A stretch of DNA of 64,000 nt from Pseudonocardia sp. TRM90224 (GCF_021245725.1 NZ_JAJGSX010000030.1:54891-118890); one strand, 5' to 3'. Shown: positions 1 through 8,637, counted from the first letter of the stretch. Numbers and translations are program-made. Notes: a model not told the origin generated them from the sequence alone.

Positions 1-310
1 CGGCGTCGAGCAGCGCAGCCCGTGCCTCGGCGCAGACCTGCCGCAACGCCTCACCGGAGTCCTGCACCGAGAGGCTGCCCGCGGTGAGGCCTTCGTCGGG
101 CCCGGCGTCGGTACTCGCCGGTGCCATCAGCACCTGGTCGATCGCGACGTCGAGCTCGTCGGCGACGATCCGGGCGAGCGCGCTGAGGATGCCCTGGCCC
201 AGCTCGACCTTGCCGGAGCGCACCTCGACCGTGCCGGCCTCCGCGAACCCGAGCCACGTCGAGATGTTGGGGTTCGCGCGCAGGGTGCGCGAGAGGGGCG
301 CGGAGATCAC
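1..310 (-). CDS. Molybdopterin-binding (large) subunit of a xanthine-dehydrogenase/nicotinate-dehydrogenase-type hydroxylase, N-terminal part only
   Basis: About 103 N-terminal residues are present; the gene runs off the left edge. It opens with ISAPLSRTLRANPNIS and continues with STWLGFAEAGTVEVRSGKVE and a GQGILSALARIVADELDV segment, the usual start of the aldehyde-oxidase/xanthine-dehydrogenase molybdenum-binding subunit, closest in style to NicB/IorB-type proteins. The GTG start at 310 overlaps the TGA of the preceding gene (GTGA), so the two are translationally coupled. By family knowledge this subunit carries the molybdopterin-cytosine-dinucleotide site and hydroxylates an aromatic heterocycle or aldehyde with water as oxygen donor. 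The actual substrate cannot be read from this fragment. Confidence 0.85.
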   Translation of the reverse strand, partial: MISAPLSRTLRANPNISTWLGFAEAGTVEVRSGKVELGQGILSALARIVADELDVAIDQVLMAPASTDAGPDEGLTAGSLSVQDSGEALRQVCAEARAALLDA

Positions 311-1665
311 GTCATCTCCACGGCCCGCCGCACCGCGCGCACCACCCGGTTCTGGGCGCCGCACCGGCACAGGTTGCGGTCGAGGTGGCGCCGGATCGCA
401 CCCTCGCTCGGCGCGGGTTCGGCCGCGAGCAGCGCCGCGGCGTTCACGACGATCCCGCTCATGCAGTAGCCGCACTGCGCGGCCTGCTCGTCGACCAGCG
501 CCTGTTGCACCGGGTGCGGCGCCAACCCCTCGACGGTGACGACGTCCTTCTCGCGCACGGACCACAGCGGGGTGTCGCACGCCGGCGTCGGTTGCCCGTC
601 GACGAGCACGAGGCACGCCCCGCAGAGCCCGCTGCCGCAGCCGAAACGGGTGCCGACCAGCCCGAGGTCGTTGCGCAGCACGTGGATCAGCGCCGTGGCC
701 CCGGGAGCGGGGGAGACCACCGGGTCGCCGTTGACGCGGAAGGCGAGCCCCGGCCCGAGGAACCGGTCGTCGACGAGCCCGCCGGCCAGCGCCTTCTCGG
801 TGGTGAGCGAACTGTCGGACCTGGAGTAGCGGTTGCGCAGCCCGACGATCGTGTCGATCGACTCCCTGGCGACCTTCCCGTCGGGCACGAGCCCCTCGAC
901 CGGGTCGACGATCGTTTCGACGTAGCGCCGCGCGGCGAGGTCGTCGAGCCCGAGGCGGCTGATCGCGCTGCGGGTGGCCTCCTCGCGCAGCTGGCCCGCG
1001 GCGAGCCGCGCGGCGGTCGCCACCAGGACCTGGGTGAAGCGCCACAGGCGCCCGGTGTCGGCATCGACGACGGGACCGTGCGCCGCGAGGACGGTGCCGA
1101 GGTACGGGCCGAGCGACGACGCCCTGGCCAGCCGCCGCGCGCCCTGCCCTTCGGCGCGCAGGTCGCTCCCGGCGTTGAGGACGGTGGCCGCGCAGCGGCC
1201 GGCGAGCAGCGCCTCCGCGCGTCGCGGGGTGGCCCCGAGCGGGACTACCGGGCAGTCCATGCCGGCGTGCAGGCCCTGCCCGGCGAGCAGCTCGTAGGCC
1301 ACGAAGGCGAAGCCGGAGACGGAGACGTCGACGCCCAGCGGGAGCCCCATCAGGTCGTCGACGTCCTCGTGGCCGGGCCCGGCGAACAGGGAGAGCCCCA
1401 GCCCGCCGTCGACGGCCGCGAGGATCCTCACGTCGAACGTGCCGCCGAGCGGGTTCGCGTCGACGTAGCGGTAGGCGAGGAGGTTGTCGGGACTGGTCAG
1501 CGACACGTCGATGGTGCCGGCGACGAGCTCGCGGAAGTGCGCGGGGGATGACGTCGCCGCGACCTCCTCCACTTCGAGCTCCGCGGCGGCGAGCGCTCCG
1601 CTCTCCGCCGCGACGGACAGCAGCACGGAGGGGCTGAACGTCCCGACCCGGATCTTCTGTGTCAT
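307..1665 (-). CDS. Fusion of a substrate-binding-protein-like domain with a [2Fe-2S] subunit of a molybdenum hydroxylase
   Basis: The protein has 452 residues. Residues 1 to about 290 look like a type-II periplasmic binding protein of the NMT1/SsuA class (start MTQKIRVGTFSPSVLLSVAA, then an ELVAGTIDVSLTSPDNLLA hinge-like segment), but there is no signal peptide or lipobox. Residues about 307-452 are a complete xanthine-dehydrogenase-type small subunit: Cys343, Cys348, Cys351 and Cys363 form the plant-ferredoxin cluster, and Cys398, Cys401, Cys433 and Cys435 form the second. Stand-alone small subunits are about 150-170 residues, so the N-terminal domain is an addition. The gene is first in an operon with the molybdopterin subunit and is divergent from an ABC-transporter operon. 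A cytoplasmic ligand-binding or docking role for the added domain is inference. Confidence 0.85.
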   Translation of the reverse strand: MTQKIRVGTFSPSVLLSVAAESGALAAAELEVEEVAATSSPAHFRELVAGTIDVSLTSPDNLLAYRYVDANPLGGTFDVRILAAVDGGLGLSLFAGPGHEDVDDLMGLPLGVDVSVSGFAFVAYELLAGQGLHAGMDCPVVPLGATPRRAEALLAGRCAATVLNAGSDLRAEGQGARRLARASSLGPYLGTVLAAHGPVVDADTGRLWRFTQVLVATAARLAAGQLREEATRSAISRLGLDDLAARRYVETIVDPVEGLVPDGKVARESIDTIVGLRNRYSRSDSSLTTEKALAGGLVDDRFLGPGLAFRVNGDPVVSPAPGATALIHVLRNDLGLVGTRFGCGSGLCGACLVLVDGQPTPACDTPLWSVREKDVVTVEGLAPHPVQQALVDEQAAQCGYCMSGIVVNAAALLAAEPAPSEGAIRRHLDRNLCRCGAQNRVVRAVRRAVEMT

Positions 1666-1695
1666 TGGCCGACCTCCCGAACTCGAAGGCTATCC

Positions 1696-1707
1696 GCAAC
1701 CGGTTGC
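1696..1707. promoter_or_regulatory. LacI-type operator 1
   Basis: Perfect 12-bp palindrome GCAACCGGTTGC, 31 bp upstream of the ATG of the fusion gene on the minus strand. It has the central CpG and half-sites typical of LacI/GalR-family operators and recurs, perfect or nearly so, at 1820-1831 and 7649-7660. Confidence 0.75.
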
Positions 1708-1780
1708 CTTCCGCTACCTTCGCCTTCGACATCCTGTTCGACTGCTCTGATCTGCATAAACACCTACCGGCTTTGCTGTC

Positions 1781-1831
1781 TTGACACCCCTCACCGAGGG
1801 TCCCATCATTCCAGAGACCGCAACCGATTGC
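1781..1831 (+). promoter_or_regulatory. Promoter and LacI-type operator 2 of the ABC-transporter operon
   Basis: A consensus -35 TTGACA (1781-1786) lies 17 bp from a -10-like CATCAT (1804-1809). The operator GCAACCGATTGC (1820-1831, one mismatch from the perfect palindrome) sits at the expected start of transcription, a standard repressor position. A ribosome-binding site AAGGAGG follows at 1851-1857. Confidence 0.65.
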
Positions 1832-1861
1832 GGCCGCGGTCCTCCGGACCAAGGAGGTTCT

Positions 1862-3082
1862 GTGCTCAACCGACTCCGTTGCACCCTGTTAGGCCTGATC
1901 GGAGCGCTGATCGCCGCGTCGCTCGCGGCGTGCGGCACCCCGCCGTCGGCGGGTGGCGGCACCGGGCCGATCACGATCGGCGTCTCGCTCCCGCTCACCG
2001 GGGAGTTCTCGCAGCCGGGCAAGCAGGCCGAGCGCGGCTACAAGGTGTGGCAGGACATGATCAACGCCAAGGGTGGGCTGCTCGGCCGGCAGGTGCAGCT
2101 GTCGATCGTCGACGATGCCAGCAGTCAGGACACGGTGGTCGCCAACTACACGCGCCTGATCACGCAGGACCGCGTCGACCTGCTGCTCGGCACGTTCTCC
2201 TCGCTGCTGAACTACCCGGCCTCCGCGGTCGCGGAGAAGAACGGCATGCTCTTCGTCGAGCCGGCCGGCGGGGCACCGAGGATGTTCGAGCAGGGCTTCC
2301 ACTACCTGTTCTTCGCGCAGCCCGCCACCGCGCCGCGGCAGGCCGAGGTGTTCGTCAAGTGGATCGAGTCGCTGCCGGCCGACCAGCGGCCGGCGACGGC
2401 GGCCTACCCGCTCCTCGACGACCCGTTCACGACCCCGATCATCGAGACGATGCAGCACGATCTCGAAGCGCTCGGCGTGCGGACTGTGTACTCGGCGATC
2501 TACCCGCCGGAGACGACCAACTTCCAGCCGGTCGCGAGCGCGATCGCCCAGGCCGCGCCCGACCTGGTGGCGCAGGGCTCGCAGTTCGAGGACGGCATCG
2601 GGCTCGCCCGCTCGCTGCAGCAGCTGGGCTTCTCGCCGAAGATGCTCTTCCAGAGCAACGCGCCCAGCTTCGCCGGGCAGTACAGCAGCAGCGTCGGCGA
2701 GGCCAACACCGAGGGCGTCTTCTACACCGTGAGCTGGAACGAGCGGGCGGAGACGCCGCTCAACGCCGACTTCGTCCGGCGCTACACCGAGCTCTACAAC
2801 AACGAGGCTCCGGCCGAGGACGCGGCCGACGCGTTCGCGGCCGCGCAGGTGCTGCAGGCCGCCGTCGAGGCCGTCGGGCGGATCGACCAGAAGGCGCTGG
2901 CCGACTGGTTGCACGCCAACAAGGTGACGACCATCCTCGGTGATCTCAGCTGGGACGCCACGGGCGCGCCGCAGTCGCAGTTCCTGCTCGCGCAATGGCA
3001 GAACGGCAGGGTCGAGATCGTCGCGCCCGCCGACCGGGCGACCACGACGACGATCGTGCACCCGAAGCCGGGATGGAAGTAG
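1862..3082 (+). CDS. ABC transporter substrate-binding lipoprotein (branched-chain amino acid / amide type)
   Basis: 406 residues from GTG 1862, chosen because AAGGAGG lies 5 bp upstream and because the protein then starts directly with a lipoprotein signal (LGLIGALIAASLAAC, lipobox ending at Cys). The mature part begins ITIGVSLPLTGEFSQPGKQA, the hallmark of Peripla_BP_6 (LivJ/LivK, UrtA, AmiC-like) receptors. It captures a small ligand outside the membrane and delivers it to the permeases encoded next. This receptor class binds amino acids, amides, urea or aromatic acids, so the ligand is not fixed by sequence; it is probably the substrate of the neighbouring molybdenum hydroxylase or M24 enzyme (inference). 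Confidence 0.93.
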   Translation: MLNRLRCTLLGLIGALIAASLAACGTPPSAGGGTGPITIGVSLPLTGEFSQPGKQAERGYKVWQDMINAKGGLLGRQVQLSIVDDASSQDTVVANYTRLITQDRVDLLLGTFSSLLNYPASAVAEKNGMLFVEPAGGAPRMFEQGFHYLFFAQPATAPRQAEVFVKWIESLPADQRPATAAYPLLDDPFTTPIIETMQHDLEALGVRTVYSAIYPPETTNFQPVASAIAQAAPDLVAQGSQFEDGIGLARSLQQLGFSPKMLFQSNAPSFAGQYSSSVGEANTEGVFYTVSWNERAETPLNADFVRRYTELYNNEAPAEDAADAFAAAQVLQAAVEAVGRIDQKALADWLHANKVTTILGDLSWDATGAPQSQFLLAQWQNGRVEIVAPADRATTTTIVHPKPGWK

Positions 3083-3089
3083 GACTCAC

Positions 3090-3971
3090 GTGACGCAGCT
3101 GGTGCAGGCACTCGTGCTCGGCGTGCTGGTCGGCGGGGTGTACGCGCTGATGGCCTCGGGCCTGACCCTGATCTTCGGGGTCATGCACGTCGTCAACGTC
3201 GCGCACGGCGCCTTCCTGATCATGGTGGCCACGCTGACGTGGTGGCTGTGGTCGCGCACGGGGCTCGACCCGATCCTCGCGGCGCTGATCATGACGCCGC
3301 TCATGTTCGGGCTCGGGTGGGTGCTGCACCGGACCGTGCTCTCGCGGATCCGCGGCTCCTCGGTCTCGATGTCGGTGCTGCTGACGTTCGGGATCGCGCT
3401 GGTCGTCGAGGGCGTGCTCAACGTGACGGGCGGCAACGTGTTCCGCTCGGCCACACCGGAGTACTTCGACGAGTCGTTCGTGATCGCCGGGATGGCACTG
3501 CCCAAGCCGCACGTCTTCGGGTTCCTGACGGCGGTGGTCGTGCTCGGCCTGCTGCACGTCGTGCTGACCAGGACGTGGACGGGCCGGGCGATCCGGGCGA
3601 CGTCGCAGAACCACACGGGTGCGGCGCTGGTGGGGGTGAGCGCTGCGTCGACCGCGGCGCTCGCCTTCGCCATCGGCATCGCGACGACCGGCGTCGGGGG
3701 CTCGGTGCTCTCGGTGCTGTACCCGTTCTTCCCGGCCTCGCACTACGACTGGATCTCCCGGCTGCTCGGGATCATCGTGCTCGGCGGGATGGGCAGCCTG
3801 CCGGGCGCGCTTGTCGGGGCGCTGGTGCTGGGCCTCGCGGAGACGTTGACGGCGACCTACCTGGGCCTGCAGTGGTCGACGCTCGTGTTCTACGTCGTGA
3901 TCATGGGGGTGCTGCTGGTGCGGCCGCAGGGGATCTTCGGGACCCGGCTGCGCGAGGACGTGGCGACGTGA
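3090..3971 (+). CDS. Branched-chain amino acid-type ABC transporter permease (LivH family)
   Basis: 293 residues from GTG 3090, 7 bp after the receptor gene. The sequence is almost wholly hydrophobic, with about eight membrane segments, and carries LivH signatures: SGLTLIFGVMHVVNVAHGAF near the N-terminus and GIIVLGGMGSLPGALVGALV near the C-terminus. It forms half of the membrane channel together with the LivM portion of the next gene, whose GTG start overlaps its stop. Confidence 0.93.
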   Translation: MTQLVQALVLGVLVGGVYALMASGLTLIFGVMHVVNVAHGAFLIMVATLTWWLWSRTGLDPILAALIMTPLMFGLGWVLHRTVLSRIRGSSVSMSVLLTFGIALVVEGVLNVTGGNVFRSATPEYFDESFVIAGMALPKPHVFGFLTAVVVLGLLHVVLTRTWTGRAIRATSQNHTGAALVGVSAASTAALAFAIGIATTGVGGSVLSVLYPFFPASHYDWISRLLGIIVLGGMGSLPGALVGALVLGLAETLTATYLGLQWSTLVFYVVIMGVLLVRPQGIFGTRLREDVAT

Positions 3972-5812
3972 GCGTGTTCTCCGCGTTCGCCCGGCGGCCG
4001 TGGCTGCTGCCGGTGCTCTTCGGGGCCGGGTTGGCGCTCTACCCCGTGATCCGCCCGTACGACATCTACCCGCAGACCGTGCTGCTGCTGGCGTTCCTAC
4101 TGGCGATCCAGGCGGTCGGGTGGAACATCATCTCCGGGTACGCGGGCTACGTCTCGCTGGGGCACAGCGTGTTCGTCGGGCTCGGGTCGTACACCGCGGG
4201 CGTCCTGAGCGTCCGGATCGGGCTCAACCCGCTGCTGGCGGCGCCGCTGGGCGGCATCGTCGCCGTGGTGGCGGCGGTGCTCGCCGGCGCCGTGGTGCTG
4301 CGCACCCGCGGGCACGCGTTCGTGATCATCACGATCGCGCTGCTGCTGGCCACACAGGTGATCGCGGTGAACTGGGACGCCCTGACCAACGGTTCCGACG
4401 GGATCACGCTGCCCCTGCCGCCCTGGTCGCGCGACATCCAGAACGTGCCCTTCTACGTCGCGTTCCTGGTGCTGATGCTGGCCGGCGTCGCGTTCAGCGC
4501 GTGGATCCGGCGCACCCGGTTCGGCACCGGGCTCGTGGCGATCCGCGAGGACGAGGGGAAGGCGGCGTCGATCGGCGTCGACACCACCCGATTCAAGATC
4601 ACCGCGTACGCCGCGAGCGCGTTCTTCCCAGGCATGGCCGGCGCGGTCTACGCGTACTTCCTGACGTTCCTCAACCCCGTCGGCGCCTTCAACGTGCTCG
4701 GCAGCGTCATGATCGTGCTCGCGGCGCTGGTCGGGGGCCGGGGCACGCTGTGGGGGCCGGTGATCGGGGCGTTCGTCGTCAGCATCAGCGCCGAGCTGGC
4801 GACCGTCTACGGCGGCGGCGCGCAGAGCCGGGTGCTGCTGTTCGGCGGCGCGCTCGTCGTGGTCGTGCTCTTCCTGCCTGCCGGGCTGCTGCCCGTCGTG
4901 CAGGCGTGGTGGCGACGGCGCCACCCCGTCGCGATCGAGTACACCGACCAGGGCGGCGCGCTCTCCGCCGGTCGGTACGAGCTGCGTCCCCGCGTCGAGC
5001 CCGTGCCCGTCGAGCCAGGGCCCGTCCAGCACGACGTCCCGCTGCTGGAGGTGCGCGGGGTGACGAAGCGGTTCGGCGGGCTCGTCGCCGTCGACAACGC
5101 CGACCTGACGGTGCCGCGCGGCAGTATCACGGCGCTGATCGGCCCCAACGGCTCCGGGAAGACCACGCTGTTCAACCTGGTCACCGGGACGATGCGGGCC
5201 GACGCCGGCGAGGTGCGGTTCGACGGCACCCGCATCGACCGGCTCCCGCCTTGGCAGCGGGGCCACCTCGGGCTCGGCCGGACGTTCCAGCTCACCCGCC
5301 TGTTCCGCTCCATGACGGTGCTGGAGAACATGGTGGCGCCGATGCCCGACGGCAGGTGGCGCACGATGGTCGCGGACGCGCGGGACGGCCGGGAGGCGGA
5401 GCGTGCCCGCGAGCTGCTGGCGTTCGTCGGCATGGCGCGGTTCGCCGACACCCCGGCCGGTGCGCTCTCCTACGGCCAGCAGAAGCTGGTCGAGCTCGCG
5501 CAGGTGCTGATGACCGAACCGAAGCTGGTGCTGCTCGACGAGCCGGCGGGCGGCGTGAACCCCAGCCTCGTCGCCCGCCTGTCGCAGATCGTGCGCGATC
5601 TGAACGCTCAAGGGGTCGGGTTCCTGGTGGTGGAGCACAACATCCCGATGGTGCTGGAGCTGTGCGACCCGGTCGTCGTCTTCTCCAGGGGCAGCGTGAT
5701 CGCCCACGGCCCGCCCGACATCGTCCGCAACGACCCGGTCGTCCTCGACGCGTACCTCGGCGAGGACTGGTCCGACGGAGCCTCGCCCGCGGTCGCGGAG
5801 GTGCTGAAGTGA
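3968..5812 (+). CDS. Fused LivM permease and LivG ATPase of the branched-chain amino acid-type ABC transporter
   Basis: 614 residues from GTG 3968 (GTGA overlap with livH-like). Residues 1-315 are a LivM permease (WNIISGYAGYVSLGHSVFVG, then ALVGGRGTLWGPVIGA). Residues about 318-356 form a Pro/Arg-rich linker, and 357-614 are a LivG ATPase with Walker A GPNGSGKT at 392-399, the C-loop LSYGQQKLVELAQ, Walker B LVLLDEPAGG and an EHN switch. The two are separate genes in E. coli liv operons; joined forms occur in some bacteria. Fusion fixes one ATPase per LivM. No frameshift or internal stop interrupts the joint. Confidence 0.93.
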   Translation: MSVFSAFARRPWLLPVLFGAGLALYPVIRPYDIYPQTVLLLAFLLAIQAVGWNIISGYAGYVSLGHSVFVGLGSYTAGVLSVRIGLNPLLAAPLGGIVAVVAAVLAGAVVLRTRGHAFVIITIALLLATQVIAVNWDALTNGSDGITLPLPPWSRDIQNVPFYVAFLVLMLAGVAFSAWIRRTRFGTGLVAIREDEGKAASIGVDTTRFKITAYAASAFFPGMAGAVYAYFLTFLNPVGAFNVLGSVMIVLAALVGGRGTLWGPVIGAFVVSISAELATVYGGGAQSRVLLFGGALVVVVLFLPAGLLPVVQAWWRRRHPVAIEYTDQGGALSAGRYELRPRVEPVPVEPGPVQHDVPLLEVRGVTKRFGGLVAVDNADLTVPRGSITALIGPNGSGKTTLFNLVTGTMRADAGEVRFDGTRIDRLPPWQRGHLGLGRTFQLTRLFRSMTVLENMVAPMPDGRWRTMVADARDGREAERARELLAFVGMARFADTPAGALSYGQQKLVELAQVLMTEPKLVLLDEPAGGVNPSLVARLSQIVRDLNAQGVGFLVVEHNIPMVLELCDPVVVFSRGSVIAHGPPDIVRNDPVVLDAYLGEDWSDGASPAVAEVLK

Positions 5813-6537
5813 GCCCGGCGCTGGAGCTGTCCGGGGTGGTCGCGGGCTACGGCGGCGGCGACGTGCTGCAGGGCGTCGAGCTGGTGTGCCATCCGGCGAC
5901 CGTCACCTGCATCGTCGGGCCCAATGGCGCCGGCAAGTCGACGGTGCTGCGGGTCGTCTCGGGGCTGCTGCGGCCCCGGGCCGGCACGGTGACCCTGGCG
6001 GGCGAGCCGATCGGCGGCCGCGACCCGGAGGAGATCCTGCGCCGCGGCGTCGCGCAGGTGCCGCAGTCGAACGCGCTCTTCGCGTCGATGTCGGTGCGGG
6101 AGAACGTGCTGATGGGCGGCTACCTGATCCGCCGGCAGCGGCAGCTGCTGCGCCGGCGCTACGCGGAGGTCGTCGAGCGCATCCCGGTGGTCGCGGAACG
6201 GGCCGCCGACCCGGCCGGCAACCTCTCCGGCGGGCAGCGGCGGATGGTCGAGATCGCGCGCTGCCTCATGCTCGACCCGTCGCTGATCCTGCTCGACGAG
6301 CCGTCGCTCGGCCTCGACCCGCGCAGCCTCGCCGCGGTCGCGGCGCTGATCAAGCAGCTCAACGCCGACGGCGCGACCGTGTTGCTGGTGGAGCAGAACG
6401 TCCGGCTCGGGCTGGGGCTCGCCACCCACGGCGTCGTGATGGAGGGTGGCACGGTGCGCCTGCACGGGCCGGCCGCGGAGGTCACCGCCAACCCGGAGAT
6501 CGCTACGCTCTATCTCGGCGGCGCGCCTTCAGCGTGA
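5809..6537 (+). CDS. Branched-chain amino acid-type ABC transporter ATPase (LivF family)
   Basis: 242 residues from GTG 5809, overlapping the preceding TGA. Walker A is GPNGAGKS, the signature is LSGGQRRMVEIA, Walker B is LILLDEPSLG, and the switch region VEQN (rather than a histidine) is usual for LivF. It pairs with the LivG half of the preceding fusion to power the transporter and completes the five-component operon. Its 3' end overlaps the convergent LacI-family gene by 9 bp. Confidence 0.93.
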   Translation: MSPALELSGVVAGYGGGDVLQGVELVCHPATVTCIVGPNGAGKSTVLRVVSGLLRPRAGTVTLAGEPIGGRDPEEILRRGVAQVPQSNALFASMSVRENVLMGGYLIRRQRQLLRRRYAEVVERIPVVAERAADPAGNLSGGQRRMVEIARCLMLDPSLILLDEPSLGLDPRSLAAVAALIKQLNADGATVLLVEQNVRLGLGLATHGVVMEGGTVRLHGPAAEVTANPEIATLYLGGAPSA

Positions 6538-7545
6538 CGGCGGTGCCGTCGACCCCCGCAGCACCAGCCGAACGGGCAGGGTGAGTGTCTTCGCGACGGC
6601 CGGGCCGCCGTCCATCTGCTCCAGCAGGAGCCGGGCCGACTCCGTGCCGAGCTCGTACTGCGGCACCCGGACGCTGGTCAGCGGCGGGCTCAGCTCGTCG
6701 AGGAACGGCATGTCGTTGAAACCGGTGAGCGAGATGTCGTCGGGGCAGGAGAGGCCATGCGCGCGGATCGCCCGCAGAGCACCGAGCGCGATGAGGTCGT
6801 TCGCGGCGACGACGGCGGTCGGCAACGGGTCGGCGGCGTCGAGCACCTTCCGCATGGCGTCGAACCCGGCGGGCGCGGAGTAGGTGCTGGTCTCGACGAC
6901 GGATGGCGGGATGCCGTGGGCTGCGACCGCGTTCAGGTAGGCCTTCGTGCGGGCGTGCCCGGTCGAGAGCGTGACCGGGCCGGCGAGGTGGGCGATGCGG
7001 CGGTGGCCGAGCTCGGCGAGGTGGTCGACGACGGCCGTGATGCCCGCCGTGTCGTCGCCGGTGACGAGCGGGAACATCGGCGGATCCGTGCCGCGGTTGA
7101 CCAGCACCGTCGCGATGCCGCGGTCGTGGGCCGACTGGACCAGCGGGTGGGTCCGGCGGCCGGTGGCGAGGATGAACCCGTCGACCTGGCGGCCGAGCAG
7201 GGTGTCGAAGTGGGCGGCCTCACGCTCGGCGTCGTTGTCGGTGTTCGCGACGAGCGCGGTGTAGCCGCGGGGGAAGAGCACGTTCTCGATGCCGCGGACG
7301 ATCGGCGGGAACAGCGGGTTGGTCAGGTCGGGGATGAGCACGCCCACCGTGAGGGTGCGGCTGGTGCGCAGGCTCCGTGCGGTGGTGTTGGGCGTGTAGC
7401 CGAGCTGCTTGGCCACGGCGAGGATGCGACGAGCGGTGGCGGGGTTGACCTGGCCGCTCGTGGCGGGGTTCAGTGCGCGCGACGCGGTCGCCTTGTGCAC
7501 GCCGGCGAGCCGCGCAACGTCGGACATGGTCGGCCGCTTGTCCAT
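6529..7545 (-). CDS. LacI-family transcriptional regulator
   Basis: 338 residues from ATG 7545; ATG 7563 is an alternative that adds six residues. The N-terminal helix-turn-helix reads MSDVARLAGVHKATASRALN with the family hinge helix at AARSLRTS-like positions, followed by a sugar-binding-type core (LTVGVLIPDLTNPLFPPIVR). The gene lies between the ABC operon and the oxidoreductase/M24 operon. Three LacI-type palindromes with GCAACCGGTTGC cores occur at the promoters around it (1696, 1820, 7648), making it the likely repressor of the whole locus. The inducer need not be a sugar. Confidence 0.92.
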   Translation of the reverse strand: MDKRPTMSDVARLAGVHKATASRALNPATSGQVNPATARRILAVAKQLGYTPNTTARSLRTSRTLTVGVLIPDLTNPLFPPIVRGIENVLFPRGYTALVANTDNDAEREAAHFDTLLGRQVDGFILATGRRTHPLVQSAHDRGIATVLVNRGTDPPMFPLVTGDDTAGITAVVDHLAELGHRRIAHLAGPVTLSTGHARTKAYLNAVAAHGIPPSVVETSTYSAPAGFDAMRKVLDAADPLPTAVVAANDLIALGALRAIRAHGLSCPDDISLTGFNDMPFLDELSPPLTSVRVPQYELGTESARLLLEQMDGGPAVAKTLTLPVRLVLRGSTAPPSR

Positions 7546-7614
7546 GTGGAGCACCGTACGCATTCCCTCTTGCCGCAGCAACCGATCCGCACCGGACGTG
7601 CCTGATCGAGGTGG

Positions 7615-7661
7615 TTGACAGGGGCGCTGATGTGGCACATCGTTGACTGCAACCGGTTGCA
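7615..7661 (+). promoter_or_regulatory. Promoter and LacI-type operator 3
   Basis: TTGACA (7615-7620) and CATCGT (7638-7643) are spaced by 17 bp, the same layout as the ABC promoter. The perfect 14-bp palindrome TGCAACCGGTTGCA (7648-7661) covers the expected transcription start. It lies between the LacI gene and the oxidoreductase operon and could also autoregulate the LacI gene. Confidence 0.7.
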
Positions 7662-7692
7662 TTCGCGGCCCATGGAGAAGCGGAGTCGATGC

Positions 7693-8637
7693 ATGGCGAC
7701 AACCATCGGGTGGATCGGCGCCGGCCGGATGGGGGCGGCGCTCGTGCGGCGGTTGCTCGCCGCGGGGCACGACGTCGCCGTGCAGAATCGCACGCGCGCG
7801 AAGGCGGAGCCGCTGGCGGAGCTGGGCGCGACCGTCGTCGACCGACCGGTGGACCTCGCCGACCGCGACGTGGTGTTCGTGATGGTCTCGGCTTCGGCCG
7901 ACCTCGACGAGGTGTTGGTGGGCGAGGGCGGCCTGCTCACCGCGCCCGGTCGTGCGCCGGGTGTCGTCGTCGACTGCTCGACGGTGTCGAGCGAGGCGTC
8001 GGCCGCCGCGCGGCGAGAGGCCGGCAAGCGCGGGGCGGAGTTCCTCGCCGCGCCGGTCAGTGGCAACCCGAAGGTCGTCACCGCCGGGATGCTGACGCTC
8101 GCGGTGTCGGGTCCGCGTGCGGTCTTCGACCGGACGGAGCCGCTGCTGCGCGAGCTGGGGCGGGGTGTCACCTACGTCGGCGAGGACGAGGTCGCGCGGC
8201 TGGTGAAGATCTGCCACAACGTGTTCCTCGGGGTGGTCACCCAATCCCTCGCGGAGATCACGGTGCTCGCCGAGAAGGGCGGCACGAGCCGCGCGGCGTT
8301 CCTGGAGTTCCTGAACGACTCGGTGATGGGCTCGGTGTTCACCCGCTACAAGTCGCCGGCGTTCGTGAACCTCGACTTCGCACCGACGTTCACCAACCCG
8401 CTGCTGCGCAAGGACTTCGACCTCGGGCTCGCGGCCGGGCGCGAGCTGGGCGTGCCGATGCCGGTCGCGGCCACCGCGGCGGAGCTGGTGTCGTCCGCGA
8501 TCGGGGCCGGCTACACCGAGGAGGACTTCGCGACGTTGCTGCTGGAGCAGGCCCGCCGCTCGGGCATGGCGCTGGAGGCGGAGGACGTGCCGGTCGACGA
8601 CGGGTTGGCGGGACGCGCCGGCGCGGACGAGGCATGA
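7693..8637 (+). CDS. NAD(P)-dependent oxidoreductase, 3-hydroxyisobutyrate / tartronate-semialdehyde dehydrogenase family
   Basis: 314 residues from ATG 7693. The N-terminus TIGWIGAGRMGAALVRRLL is the Rossmann GxGxMG dinucleotide site of beta-hydroxyacid dehydrogenases. DCSTVSSEASAAARREA and FLAAPVSGNPKVVTAGML match the substrate-binding region, and the catalytic lysine motif is VKICHNVFLG. These enzymes interconvert a beta-hydroxyacid and a semialdehyde or ketone. It is the first gene after operator 3 and overlaps the M24 gene (ATGA), so the two probably act in one pathway. Confidence 0.88.
   Translation: MATTIGWIGAGRMGAALVRRLLAAGHDVAVQNRTRAKAEPLAELGATVVDRPVDLADRDVVFVMVSASADLDEVLVGEGGLLTAPGRAPGVVVDCSTVSSEASAAARREAGKRGAEFLAAPVSGNPKVVTAGMLTLAVSGPRAVFDRTEPLLRELGRGVTYVGEDEVARLVKICHNVFLGVVTQSLAEITVLAEKGGTSRAAFLEFLNDSVMGSVFTRYKSPAFVNLDFAPTFTNPLLRKDFDLGLAAGRELGVPMPVAATAAELVSSAIGAGYTEEDFATLLLEQARRSGMALEAEDVPVDDGLAGRAGADEA

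Noticed and set aside
4097..5707. 536-codon minus-strand frame under the LivM-LivG gene
   Set aside because: Composition is His/Arg/Asp/Gln-rich with no domain; the plus strand codes for a complete permease-ATPase.
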